Virus record (IMG/VR): IMGVR_UViG_3300045996_000302
Coordinates: 1 to 29,449 of that record
Reading direction: 5' to 3' (one strand)
Length of the DNA stretch: 29,449 bases
DNA from: a virus
Shown here: positions 14,233-22,500 of the stretch, one piece after another
How the letters are laid out: every line of letters begins with the position of its first letter
Numbering within the stretch: the first letter of the stretch is position 1
Notes under the pieces: generated by a model
The model's input: the letters and a program-made list of their open reading frames with translations, nothing else
Told to the model about the DNA's origin: nothing
Database searches by the model: none
Made by a program: the position numbers and the translations under genes

Positions 14233-14284
14233 GTAGCGATGCGCCCGGCGTCCAGCCGGGAGAGGGCGATGCGAAGCGACCTAC
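14230..14284 (+). repeat. Hairpin flanked by GCGATGCG direct repeats
   Basis: In the gap after the Mom-like gene a perfect 6-bp hairpin (14244-14249/14255-14260, 5-nt loop) lies between two copies of GCGATGCG (14236-14243 and 14266-14273). An outer TAGGT/ACCTA pair (14230-14234/14279-14283) could close the whole. No U-run follows, so it is not a standard terminator; an mRNA processing or stability element is possible. Confidence 0.4.
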
Positions 14285-14317
14285 GCGCTCCAATACTTAC
14301 TCATGGGGATGGGTACG

Positions 14318-14491
14318 ATGGACAAGACGACGAGGCTCCTGGGATACATTCAGGACGCAGAAGCAATGACGCAGCGTGAACTGCGTGCGGCACCGACGCG
14401 TCACCTCTCGCTGATCGCAACGCAGCTTGAGTACGCGCGCCTGCTCGAAGAGGATCGCATCAAGAACGGGCTGGCCGCAGATGCGTCCTAA
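14318..14491 (+). CDS. Small hypothetical helical protein (57 aa)
   Basis: Not recognised. The protein (MDKTTRLLGYIQDAEAMTQREL at its start is mostly helical) has no Cys and alternates charged and Leu residues, consistent with one or two amphipathic helices. I choose ATG 14318 because GGGGATGGG lies upstream at a usable distance; an earlier in-frame ATG at 14303 has no ribosome site. Its stop overlaps the start of the methyltransferase-glycosyltransferase gene by 11 bp, so it may serve mainly to bring ribosomes to that start. Confidence 0.55.
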   Translation: MDKTTRLLGYIQDAEAMTQRELRAAPTRHLSLIATQLEYARLLEEDRIKNGLAADAS

Positions 14492-16046
14492 GTTCCGCGT
14501 CCTCGACCTCGGGGCGCACGATGGGTTCGTGACCAACTGGCTTGGTCGCGGCATGAAGTCGATCGGTCACGATCTGCACATCGATGGTGTCGAACTGAAC
14601 CCTGCCGCCGTCGAGGTGGCGAACCGCCGTAAGGAGAACGACGGCGAGTACAAGGTGGGTCTCGCGGAGGACGCCGCCAAGCTGTTCATGGCCCACTCGT
14701 ACGATGCGGTCGTCGCGTACGAACTGATCGAGCACGTCGTCGATATGAACGCGTTTCTGGCGCGTTGCGAGACGATGTGCAAGCAGGAAGGCCGGGTCTA
14801 CATCAGCACGCCTGACGGCACGTTCGGTGCGGGCCAGAACCCCCATCACCTGCGCGCCATCCGTGCCATCGAGCTGTACGAGTTGATCCGCCGCCGTGGC
14901 AAGGTGGAGGATATGATCGTCGGCGAGGACGGTGTGACGGTCATCTGCTACCAGCCGAAGAAGGGTGGGTTCACGCAGCCGGGCAAGCCGCACACCGACG
15001 AGGTGGCGATCTACTGTGGACCGGGCTGGCAGCGTTGGGAACCGACCGACATCGAGCGCAAGGGTCTCGGTGGCAGTGAGACCGCAGCGGTGCGTCTTGG
15101 TGAAGAGCTTTCCGAGATGGGCTACACCGTGACGGTCTACGGCGAGGTCAAGGAGTCGGCGTACAAGCAGGTTGCGTACCGTCGCCATGAGTCGTTCAAC
15201 CCGATGGACGACCGGCTCGCTGTCATCTGCTCCCGCTCCCCCGCGCTGTTCGATCAGCAGATCAACGCGCACAAGAAGCTGCTGTGGATGCACGACACCG
15301 ACTACGGCCCTGCGATGACACCCGAGCGCATCGAGAAGGTTGATGCGATCATGGTGCTGTCGGAGTGGCACAAGGCGCATGTTGAACAGACCTACCCCGG
15401 CATCGACAAGCTGCACGTCACTGCAAACGGTGTCCACCTGCCGTACTTCGAGGGAGACGAAGAGCGTGACCTCCACAGAGCGATGTACACCTCCTCCCCA
15501 GACCGCGGTTTGGATATCGTGCTCGAACTGTGGCCGCAGGTACGTCGTAAGGTGCCCGACGCTGAGTTGTACTTCTGCTACAGCGATGTCTACAACGCGG
15601 TCGCCGATGCTGACCCTGGGCTTGGCGCCTTTCGCAAGCGGGTGTTGGAGCTGTCCCAGCAGGATGGAGTTTTCAACCTGGGGTCGCTCACTCAGCCGCA
15701 GCTATCGCGTGAGATGAAGAAGTCGAACATCTGGCTCGCGCCGTCGTACAACACTCGCTACGACGTTCCGTTCCATGAGACCTACTGCATCGGTGCCACC
15801 GAGGCAGCGATTGCCGGTTGCGCGCTGGTGTTGTCCCCCTGGGGCGCGCTCCCCGAGCGGGCCGAGGACGCGGCGCAGTCGGCGCAGCTCCCCGCATCAC
15901 CGGAGGGCAAGATCGACAAGAAGCACTGGGCTGATGTCATCGTTGACCTCATGGCGTACCCGACTGACAACAATGTCTCACCCGAGGCGCAGGATCGCAC
16001 ATGGAAGGCCGTGGCCCGCGACTTCCGTGCGGTGATCGAAGGATAG
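14481..16046 (+). CDS. SAM-methyltransferase / GT4 glycosyltransferase fusion (521 aa)
   Basis: Residues 1-about 160 are a Rossmann methyltransferase: motif I VLDLGAHDG (7-15), the ribose-binding acidic residue in GVELNPAAVEVANRR (36-50) and YDAVVAYELIEHVVD (74-88). Residues about 172-521 are a GT-B, GT4-type glycosyltransferase: GLGGSETAAVRLGEELSEMGY near its start, VMVLSEWHK-type helix, TANGVHL, SSPDRGLDIVLELWP and the ExxxxxxxE signature (E433 and E441 in HETYCIGATEAAIAG). GT4 enzymes use nucleotide-sugars with retention of configuration. The frame is open from 14427, but ATG 14481, overlapping the previous small gene, gives a clean methyltransferase N-terminus. Together with the GT2 gene it suggests a phage-encoded pathway making a methylated sugar on a virion protein; this is inference. 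It ends 9 bp before the connector gene. Confidence 0.85.
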   Translation: MRPKFRVLDLGAHDGFVTNWLGRGMKSIGHDLHIDGVELNPAAVEVANRRKENDGEYKVGLAEDAAKLFMAHSYDAVVAYELIEHVVDMNAFLARCETMCKQEGRVYISTPDGTFGAGQNPHHLRAIRAIELYELIRRRGKVEDMIVGEDGVTVICYQPKKGGFTQPGKPHTDEVAIYCGPGWQRWEPTDIERKGLGGSETAAVRLGEELSEMGYTVTVYGEVKESAYKQVAYRRHESFNPMDDRLAVICSRSPALFDQQINAHKKLLWMHDTDYGPAMTPERIEKVDAIMVLSEWHKAHVEQTYPGIDKLHVTANGVHLPYFEGDEERDLHRAMYTSSPDRGLDIVLELWPQVRRKVPDAELYFCYSDVYNAVADADPGLGAFRKRVLELSQQDGVFNLGSLTQPQLSREMKKSNIWLAPSYNTRYDVPFHETYCIGATEAAIAGCALVLSPWGALPERAEDAAQSAQLPASPEGKIDKKHWADVIVDLMAYPTDNNVSPEAQDRTWKAVARDFRAVIEG

Positions 16047-16049
16047 TTC
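16042..16049 (+). promoter_or_regulatory. GATAGTTC start-associated motif
   Basis: An exact GATAGTTC copy spanning the stop of the glycosyltransferase gene and ending 6 nt before ATG 16056 of the connector gene, which has no Shine-Dalgarno sequence. It marks the boundary between the non-structural block and the tail module. Confidence 0.45.
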
Positions 16050-16055
16050 GTCAGC

Positions 16056-16466
16056 ATGGGATATGCCACTGTCAGTCACGTCCAGGCCAAGAACGTTGCA
16101 CGTGGCCCCTACACGGCCAACAGCAAGCCCTCGGCCGAGCAGGTTGTAGGGCTCATCAACGATTGTGCTGCGGAGATAGATGCGGTCCTATACGAGTCGG
16201 GGTACAGTGTTCCGGTCGGTACAACGGCGGGTACCGCACCCCTCTCATACCTCCAGCACGTCAATGCGCTTGGCGCGGCCTGGATGGTTGAACGCTCGGC
16301 TCAGGCATCGGATCGTGAAAAGGACTTTGAGCTAGCGTACCGCGCTTGTCTCAACTTCATCAGCGCGAACGGTGTGCCGGGCCTGGATGCCGATGCGAAC
16401 GTCGCACTGCCGCGTTATGCCGCGCCACTGGTCGATCCGATCTTTGAGATTGGCATGGACCTGTAA
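16056..16466 (+). CDS. Head-to-tail connector / adaptor protein (136 aa)
   Basis: The helical pattern (VSHVQAKNVARGPYTANSKPSAEQVVGLINDCAAEIDAVL spans residues about 6-45, then YLQHVNALGAAWMVERSAQ at about 68-86, and DREKDFELAYRACLNFI) is that of the first head-tail adaptor below the portal in siphoviruses (gp6/gp15-like), in which a cluster entering position xSKPSxEQVxxLIxxxAxEID is common in actinobacterial phages. It closes the portal ring and binds the tail completion proteins. The stop overlaps the next start by one base (TAATG). Confidence 0.75.
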   Translation: MGYATVSHVQAKNVARGPYTANSKPSAEQVVGLINDCAAEIDAVLYESGYSVPVGTTAGTAPLSYLQHVNALGAAWMVERSAQASDREKDFELAYRACLNFISANGVPGLDADANVALPRYAAPLVDPIFEIGMDL

Positions 16467-17026
16467 TGGTCGTCATTGTCGAGTGGGATATCGACTCGGC
16501 AGAGGTCGATGCGTACTTCGCCTACGCAGGGCATCATGCGCGGGATATGCGCGACCCGCTGGAGCAGACGGGCGCAATGACACTTGCGCTCGTCGAGGAG
16601 CAGTTCCTGTCCGAAGGTGTGGCGATGTCCGGTGGCTGGCAACCCCTCTCCAAGAAGTATTCATCGGAGAAGGAACGCAAGTACCCCGGGCAGCCCATCC
16701 TTGTTCGCACGGGCGATATGAAGGACGAGGCGCTGAATCCGCGCGCCATTCGAGTCACGAAGGACACGATGCGTTACGCGCCCACCCTGACTACCGAGGA
16801 CGGCTGGGACCTGCTACAGATCCACATGGACGGACGCGACGCTCCTAAGCCGATGCCCGCGCGTCCGATCTTTGAAGAAACCGCGGAGTGGTATGACAAT
16901 GTCGAAGACATCTTCATGGAGTGGCTGGACGATCTCGCATCGGCCAACGCTCGTCGGCGAGTTGACTCGTCTGTTCGCCCGGCTGTGGTCGGTCCTAGCT
17001 TCGTCTACCCGGTCGGAGGGTTCTGA
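16466..17026 (+). CDS. Mu gpG-like virion morphogenesis / tail completion protein (186 aa)
   Basis: Matches the phage virion-morphogenesis (Mu gpG) pattern: EEQFLSEGVAMSGGWQPLSKKY (residues about 46-67) followed by ILVRTGDMKDEALN (about 78-91) and a late IHMDGRDAPKPMPARPIF (about 118-135), where the W-x-PLS, RTG and PARP elements are the usual landmarks. This family joins head to tail (neck/tail completion). A Pro/Val-rich end follows. It is coupled to neighbours on both sides by one-base overlaps, consistent with a connector operon. Confidence 0.75.
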   Translation: MVVIVEWDIDSAEVDAYFAYAGHHARDMRDPLEQTGAMTLALVEEQFLSEGVAMSGGWQPLSKKYSSEKERKYPGQPILVRTGDMKDEALNPRAIRVTKDTMRYAPTLTTEDGWDLLQIHMDGRDAPKPMPARPIFEETAEWYDNVEDIFMEWLDDLASANARRRVDSSVRPAVVGPSFVYPVGGF

Positions 17027-17517
17027 TGTCACTGAACGTAAACAATGAACTCGTCCGGGTCGTCGTCGCTCGTCTCGATGCAGAGCTTGAAACCTATGTA
17101 AGCCAAGTGAACGATGAGGTCACTGACGGCTTTACGATTGACAGCCCTCAGGCTGTGCTCCCCTTCGTTCCCCCGGTCAGTTACCTCAATGCGTTCCCCA
17201 CCTTTGGGGTGATGGACGGAACCTTCACCCTTGAGGATGATACGGGTCATGGTGGTACTGGTCGCTCCTTTGTTTCGGTCGTGTGCTTCGAGCAGCACCC
17301 CGATCAGGAAGTGCTCTCCTGGCGTCTACGACGTTACGCCGTCGCGGTCGCGCGTACCTTGCTTGCAGGTCGCAACATCGATGACGAACATGCCTGGGGT
17401 GTCCAGCTCAGGCGTATCGACCCCGGCCCCACCCTGGGCAACACCGATCCTAAGACGTTCCTCTCGATGGTCACGGTAACGATCGAGGTCCGGTCCGAGC
17501 AGGATTTCCTCGCCTGA
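17026..17517 (+). CDS. Probable tail terminator protein (163 aa)
   Basis: Caps the growing tail tube and docks it to the head. The size, position (after the connector genes, before the tail tube gene) and alpha/beta pattern fit: an N-terminal helix (ELVRVVVARLDAELETYV), central strands, RSFVSVVCFEQHPDQEVLSWRLRRYAVAVARTLL around residues 82-115, and a closing strand pair (TFLSMVTVTIEVRSEQ). No motif identifies the family without a structural search, so the call rests mainly on synteny. TGATG overlap with the preceding gene. Confidence 0.65.
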   Translation: MSLNVNNELVRVVVARLDAELETYVSQVNDEVTDGFTIDSPQAVLPFVPPVSYLNAFPTFGVMDGTFTLEDDTGHGGTGRSFVSVVCFEQHPDQEVLSWRLRRYAVAVARTLLAGRNIDDEHAWGVQLRRIDPGPTLGNTDPKTFLSMVTVTIEVRSEQDFLA

Positions 17518-17519
17518 CG

Positions 17520-17527
17520 GATAGTCC
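17520..17527 (+). promoter_or_regulatory. GATAGTCC start-associated motif
   Basis: GATAGTYC copy ending 7 nt before ATG 17535. It supports that ATG over the GTG at 17529, which would be only one base from the motif. Confidence 0.35.
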
Positions 17528-17534
17528 AGTGGGT

Positions 17535-17720
17535 ATGGGCGATGGATATATCGATGCCGTTTGGGTCGGGCCTGCGGGCCACCGCCTGAGCGATGGCACC
17601 GGCCTTGAGCCGGGCGTGACAGTGTGCCGCCTTTCCGAAGGCGAGGCAACCGAGAGTGACAACTGGCAGCCGGTGAAGAGCAACCCGGCCCCCACCAAGA
17701 ACGAAGGGACTGGTAACTGA
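17535..17720 (+). CDS. Small hypothetical protein before the tail tube gene (61 aa)
   Basis: Function not recognised. MGDGYIDAVWVGPAGHRLSDG is followed by GTGLEPGVTVCRLSEGEATESDN and a Pro/Asn-rich end. The GxxLEPGxTxxxLSxGEAxxSDxW pattern is one I associate with small proteins next to tail genes in actinobacterial phages, but no role is known to me. Its stop overlaps the tail tube ATG by one base (TGATG), so it is coupled to a highly expressed gene. Confidence 0.6.
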   Translation: MGDGYIDAVWVGPAGHRLSDGTGLEPGVTVCRLSEGEATESDNWQPVKSNPAPTKNEGTGN

Positions 17721-18736
17721 TGGGCCTTCAGCCGGGCAAGCCCACCAATGATCCGAGCGACTACTGGGCGTTCGGCAAGCAGACGGCGAAGGGTACGGAC
17801 GCGTCAACGTTCACCTTTGCGAAGCATCTCGACGGTACGGGTACCGAGGTCGAGATGGAGGTCGAGAGTGTTCGTGAGGGTGGTGACGGCCAGGAGGTTG
17901 GCCTGCGCTACCGCACGATGGTCAAGGGCGATGGCAACCTTGTGACGCTTGGGCGTCAGAAGATCGCCGCTCGTCTCTGGCACGCTGTCCTCGGCAACGA
18001 CACGATCGCATCCGCAGGTGTTCCGTCGCTCGCGCGACACACCGCCAACCCGGTTGCTTCGCTGCCGTACTTCACCATCGAGCAGCGCGCGAACACGCTG
18101 ATCGAGCGCATCAGCGATTCCGTCTTCACCTCCCTCACTGTGGAGGGCGAGGCGGGCAAGCCGTTCCGCTACAGCGCAGGCTACCTCAACGGTGGCACGC
18201 TGACGATCCGCGACGTTGGCTCGACACTGACCCCCACGCGTGAAGATGGGCGTCCGCCCTTCTACCCCGGTGGCTCGTACGTGTTCGACGGTGCAGGCGG
18301 CGCGAACGCCTCCTACTCCGCGGACGTGACGAAGTTCAAGGTCGAGGTCAGCCGCAACGTTGACGATGCGATCCAGACCACGGCGCTCACGCGTGACGAT
18401 GTTGTCGCGCTGAACTTCGATGTCAACGTCGATGCCACGCTCAAGTGGACCTCCCGTGACTTCTACAAGAAGGTGCAGTACACGGGTGGCTCGGTGCCGA
18501 TTGCGGACCTCGCAACCGGTTCCCTCGACCTCGCACAGATCGCACAGGCGGGCACGATGGCCGCGTCGGCCCTGCATCGCATCTGCGTCCCGCTCCTTGA
18601 GTGGACCGACGCCAAGGTGAACAAGCTGGACCCGGACGGCAAGACGATGTACCTCGATGTCATCGGTATGTCGATCAAGGGCAGCACCTCGGCGATCTTC
18701 TCGCAGATCGACAACCAGGACACGTCGGCCTACTAA
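17720..18736 (+). CDS. Major tail (tube) protein (338 aa)
   Basis: Forms stacked hexameric rings of the tail tube. The N-terminal part (NDPSDYWAFGKQTAKGTDAS, then a FAKHLDGTGTEVEMEVE strand) and the rest are beta-rich with few Cys, as in tube proteins. Position fits: after the terminator gene and immediately before the frameshifted assembly chaperones and the tape measure. Later segments (FRYSAGYLNGGTLTIRDVG, KFKVEVSRNVDDAIQT and DLATGSLDLAQIAQAG) match the pattern of a tube domain with an insertion. A terminator-like hairpin follows 60 bp after its stop. Confidence 0.8.
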   Translation: MGLQPGKPTNDPSDYWAFGKQTAKGTDASTFTFAKHLDGTGTEVEMEVESVREGGDGQEVGLRYRTMVKGDGNLVTLGRQKIAARLWHAVLGNDTIASAGVPSLARHTANPVASLPYFTIEQRANTLIERISDSVFTSLTVEGEAGKPFRYSAGYLNGGTLTIRDVGSTLTPTREDGRPPFYPGGSYVFDGAGGANASYSADVTKFKVEVSRNVDDAIQTTALTRDDVVALNFDVNVDATLKWTSRDFYKKVQYTGGSVPIADLATGSLDLAQIAQAGTMAASALHRICVPLLEWTDAKVNKLDPDGKTMYLDVIGMSIKGSTSAIFSQIDNQDTSAY

Positions 18737-18796
18737 CAACCTCCCCCTCTGGGGGTACAAACGGCACGATCCATCCCCCGCTGCCGCCGCGCCTAC

Positions 18797-18836
18797 AACG
18801 CCCCGCTCTTGTCTGCCATGCCGAGAGTGGGGCGTT
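18797..18836 (+). terminator. Hairpin after the tail tube gene
   Basis: Positions 18797-18809 pair with 18824-18836 (13 bp, one G-U) around a 14-nt loop; no U-run follows. It sits in the 174-bp gap 18737-18910, which also holds a small CCCCC/GGGGG hairpin (18743-18755), a TACGAT that could be a -10 box (18860-18865, no clear -35), and a short GC hairpin (18880-18893). The gap could reduce expression of the chaperones relative to the tube protein. Confidence 0.55.
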
Positions 18837-18910
18837 CGCGGTTCTGCCTCGGGATGGTGTACGATGGCGGTGTAAAGATGCGCCTGCGGGCGCGGGGATG
18901 AAAGGCAAGC

Positions 18911-19309
18911 ATGACCGACGCACAGCAGTTCGATGTGGACCTCGACGCCCTGGTCGCGGCGACGAAGCGAGTGAAGCTCGGTGGCAAGGTGTACGACGTT
19001 CCCGGAGACATTCCGATGGACGTGTACATCAAGGTGAACCTCGCCGGCCAGAAGGAGATCGATGGTGCGGAGGAGGATGCCCTCAAGCTTCTCATCGACG
19101 CGCTCGTTGACCTCGTGTCTTGGAACGCGCCGGATGCGTACCGTCAGAACGTCCGCGACGAAGTCGGCGAAGCAGTGCGCCGGTTCGGTGTCGGCGCGAT
19201 CACCTCGGCGATCCGAGTGATCTACAAGGACACCGACGTTCCCGGTGGCGAGCCGGAGGGTGAGCCGGACCCTACCCCCGCGCCTGGGACGACGACGACT
19301 ACGAGCTAA
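18911..19309 (+). CDS. Tail assembly chaperone, short form (132 aa)
   Basis: Binds the tape measure during tail assembly and is absent from mature virions. AAAGG (18901-18905) is a ribosome site 5 nt before ATG 18911. The N-terminus (FDVDLDALVAATKRVKLGGKVYDVP) leads to a helical middle (EDALKLLIDALVDLVSWNAP) typical of lambda gpG-like chaperones, ending in a disordered Glu/Pro/Thr tail where the frameshift occurs. Lies between tube and tape measure genes, as always in this family. Confidence 0.85.
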   Translation: MTDAQQFDVDLDALVAATKRVKLGGKVYDVPGDIPMDVYIKVNLAGQKEIDGAEEDALKLLIDALVDLVSWNAPDAYRQNVRDEVGEAVRRFGVGAITSAIRVIYKDTDVPGGEPEGEPDPTPAPGTTTTTS

Positions 19310-19545
19310 GTAACGATGAGCGTCGGGTAACGTTCCTGGCGCTCATCAGTACGCTCGCTCGTTACTACCACTGGTCACATGACTTCTGGCGCAGGATGGG
19401 TCGCAAGGAGTTCTATGCATGGGTCGACCAGTGTTACCAAGAGATGTCCGGCGGGGAACAGGATGAAGGCTCTTGGAACAACTACGAGAACGACCCCTGG
19501 TACCAGCAGGCCCGTGAGAAGCGGTCCAAACTCCAGGGGCGATAG
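18911..19545 (+). CDS. Tail assembly chaperone, frameshifted long form (gpG-T type)
   Basis: A -1 shift extends the short chaperone into a frame open from 19264 to the stop at 19543-19545. The added part (RAWDDDDYELSNDERRVTF at its start, then HWSHDFWRRMGRKEFYAWVDQ and PWYQQAREKRSKLQGR) has the Trp/Tyr-rich helical look of lambda gpT-like extensions and has no start codon of its own at a sensible place. The shift must occur between 19264 and 19309. The best slip site by eye is ACCCCCG at 19274-19280, where the Pro codon CCC (19277-19279) can slip back onto CCC. The ratio of forms is not predictable here. Confidence 0.8.
19274..19280 (+). promoter_or_regulatory. Candidate -1 frameshift site (ACCCCCG)
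   Basis: Run of five C at a point where both the short-form frame and the -1 frame are open. It is not a canonical X XXY YYZ heptamer, so a single-tRNA slip at CCC is assumed. The repeated GAC/ACG run at about 19288-19299 is a less likely alternative. Confidence 0.45.
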
Positions 19546-19548
19546 TTC
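19541..19548 (+). promoter_or_regulatory. GATAGTTC start-associated motif of the tape measure gene
   Basis: Exact GATAGTTC, overlapping the chaperone stop and ending 5 nt before GTG 19554. Together with the following bases it matches the 14 bases before the portal start (1092-1105) at 13 positions. Confidence 0.45.
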
Positions 19549-19553
19549 AGCCT

Positions 19554-22500
19554 GTGGCGCGTGATCTGAACCTCGGGGTCAACATTCGAGGCAACAACCG
19601 CGACTTGGTTCGCGCAGTTGTTGGCTCCGAGGCTGCCCTTGCACGACTGAAGGCCCAGCAGGATCGCAATGCTGTGGCATCCCGCGCTCAGCGTGCGCAC
19701 ACGCTAGAGCTGAACCGCGCGCTGGCACAGCAGTCCGGCCTGGTGCGCAACCTGACGGGTGACTATGTCGCCCTGCGGCGTACGGTGCTCACCCTGGGTA
19801 TCCGAGGTGCGGTGACGGGCTTCGCCGCGCTGTCGGCGGGTATCACGGACACCGCTGGCGCTGTGGGCCTGCTCGCGGGGTCGCTCGGGTCGTTCGGCGG
19901 CGCTGGCATCGCGGGCATGGGTGCGGGCGCTCTGTCCGCCGCACAGGGCTTCTCCGTCCTCTCGGGCGCACTCGATGGCGTCGGCAAGGCGATGACCACG
20001 GTTGGTGAGGAGCATGAGAAGGCCGTCGACAAGCTGACCAAGCCTGCCCGTGCATTTGTCGGTGAGATGCGCGGCATCCAGAAGGGTATTCAGGAAACGA
20101 AGCTGATGGCCCAGGAGGGCTTGTTCCCCGGGGTGCTCAAGGGTCTCGAAGCTGCGAAGCCTGTTGTCAACGAGATTCAGCAGGCGGTGTTCGACACCGC
20201 GCAGATGTGGGGCTACCTCGCGGAGGAAGCTGGCAAGGCCGCGGCGCGCAACGAGAAGGGCATCGAGCGCGTCATGCAGCGCAATGTCATTACGATGCGC
20301 GACTTTGGCGAGGCCACCATCTACGCGGGCGAAGGTCTCATCAACACCTTCGTTGCTGCCGAGCCGCTGATCGGCGGGATGACCAACGATGTCAAGCGGT
20401 GGTCTAAGGGGTTCCGCGACTTCACCAAGGACAACAAGAAGGGTATGGCTTCCTTCTTCGATGACCTCAATGAGTCGTGGGAGAACTGGACGGGCATCTT
20501 CGGTAACGCCGGGGAGTCGCTGTTCAACATCTGGGACGCCGCGCAGGACCCGATGCACAAGATGGAACGTGGCATCGACCGGACGATGGAGAAGCTGGCT
20601 GACTGGACAAAGGACAACAAGTACGACATCGAGAAGTACTTTGACGAAGCCCTCCCCTCGGCCGAAGCACTTGCGAAGGCGGTAGGCGCAACCGTCAAGA
20701 CGTTCGCCGAGATTGGCATGGATGACAAGGCGCAGGAGAACTTCCGGCGCATCATGGACGGCTTCCGCACCGATGTTCTTCCGCTGGTCAAGGAGTTCGC
20801 GCTCGCGTTCAACGAGAACCTGCTCCCCTCGATCATTGACTTCACCGGCGAGTTCATCGGGTTCATCGACAAGGCGGCTCCCGGCCTTCAGTTGATCGGC
20901 AAGGGTGTCGCCATCGTTGTGGACGGCCTCGCGTTCGTTCTGAAGTACGGTGGCGAGATTGTTCAGCTGGCCGATGATCTTGCCGGCCCTGGTGGTGGCC
21001 TTGTTGCTGCGCTGGTCGTCGGCACAACGATCATCGCATCGTGGAAGGCACTGCGTCGAGAGATTGCACTCACCTCTCGCCTGATGTCGTCCATGCTCGG
21101 GTTCAACCCGGCAGCGCGTCCCACGGGTGCGGACTTCAAGCAGGCGCTGCCGTTCTACGCCAAGTCGAGCTTCTACGGTGGCGTCAAGTCGGCACCGGGT
21201 CACCTCGTTTCGTCGGCCTCGTCGCACATGCGCTACGGGCGCGTCGGCTCTGCCCTGGGTTTCCAGCAGCAGCCGCTTGGCCGGTACATTGGACAGAACC
21301 CGCGCGGTGAGGTGCGCGAGGGTGTCGGTCCTGCCGTACCCATCGGTGGACGCTCTGCCTCGGGTGTCGCCCTCCCGACTCGCTACCGGGATGAGAACGG
21401 TCGCTGGCGCGATGGTTCTGGTAGGTACGCGTCTGCGCCGGTCGGTAACTACATGGGTCGAGACGGTCGGGTCCGCGAGAGCGGACGCTTCGCATCCGCC
21501 TCGCCCGCCATCCTGCCGTACCACCCGATGCGTCAGACGGGCAGCGGTGATACGACCCGGCGACCGATCACTACTCGGGACGGCTCGCGCGCGTGGGTTG
21601 ATACGACTCGCTCGGGTGGTCCGCGCCGCCAGGGTTCCCCGATCATCAAGAACGCTGGCAATGTCGGTGACATCGAGCGCATCGCACGTGAGCAGGTGCA
21701 GCGTGAGATGGGCGCGGCGAAGAAGGGTATTCGTCAGGGTCTCAAGGGTTCCCTCAAGGGCATTGTCCCGGGCATGGGTGGGGCAGGCCGCGAGGCGGGA
21801 ACAATGGCCGCATGGCTGTTCGGCATCCCGCTCGCAGGTGCCGCAGCTAAGGGGATCATCGACGATCACAAGGGTCGCTCGGAGAAGTTCAACCTCCCGC
21901 AGACCAAGGTGCGCTCCGGTCCGCTCATTGGGCGCGACCTTGCGAAGTTGATCCCCGGCATGACGGAGACCAACAAGCTCCGTCAGTTCGGTGACACCGC
22001 CGAGAAGACCTTTGAGAAGTTGAAGAAGGCGGGTGACGGTCCGGGCCTCAACAAGCTGGCGGACCAGGCGCGCAAGATGGCCGCGGAGTTCCCCGACGCC
22101 GCATCGGAACTCAACAAGTTCGCCAACGCTGTCGAGTCGGCTTCCGGGAACGCCAATGACCAGTTCGCCAAGATGGCGCGCACGGGTGGCAAGCACCTGA
22201 AGACGATCAAGAACACAGTGGTCGAAACCACTGTGGAAATCAACGGTCGCCTCGGTAGTGACACCGCGAAGGGCAAGGAGGCATTGGCCCGCAACTTCCG
22301 CGCTGCGGCCGATGCCATCAAGGTGTCGATGGACGCGGGCCTCATCTCGACGCAGACGGGCATCCGTGAGATTCGGAAGCTGATGCGTCAGTCACTGTCG
22401 CAGTTCGGCATCACCGGTAAGCAGGCGGACCGCTACCTGAACGGCAAGGACACCGTCACCGGCAAGACGCTGCCGGGCGGTGGCTCGAAGACGAACGCGG

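Noticed and set aside
18819-18902. 27-codon ORF in the gap after the tail tube gene
   Set aside because: It overlaps the terminator-like hairpin, has no ribosome site and an Arg-rich random-looking product.
19704-22196. 830-codon open frame on the minus strand
   Set aside because: Lies wholly opposite the tape measure gene, whose domains and codon pattern are convincing; the minus-strand product has shadow-type composition (Arg/Leu/Val-rich) and no recognisable motif.
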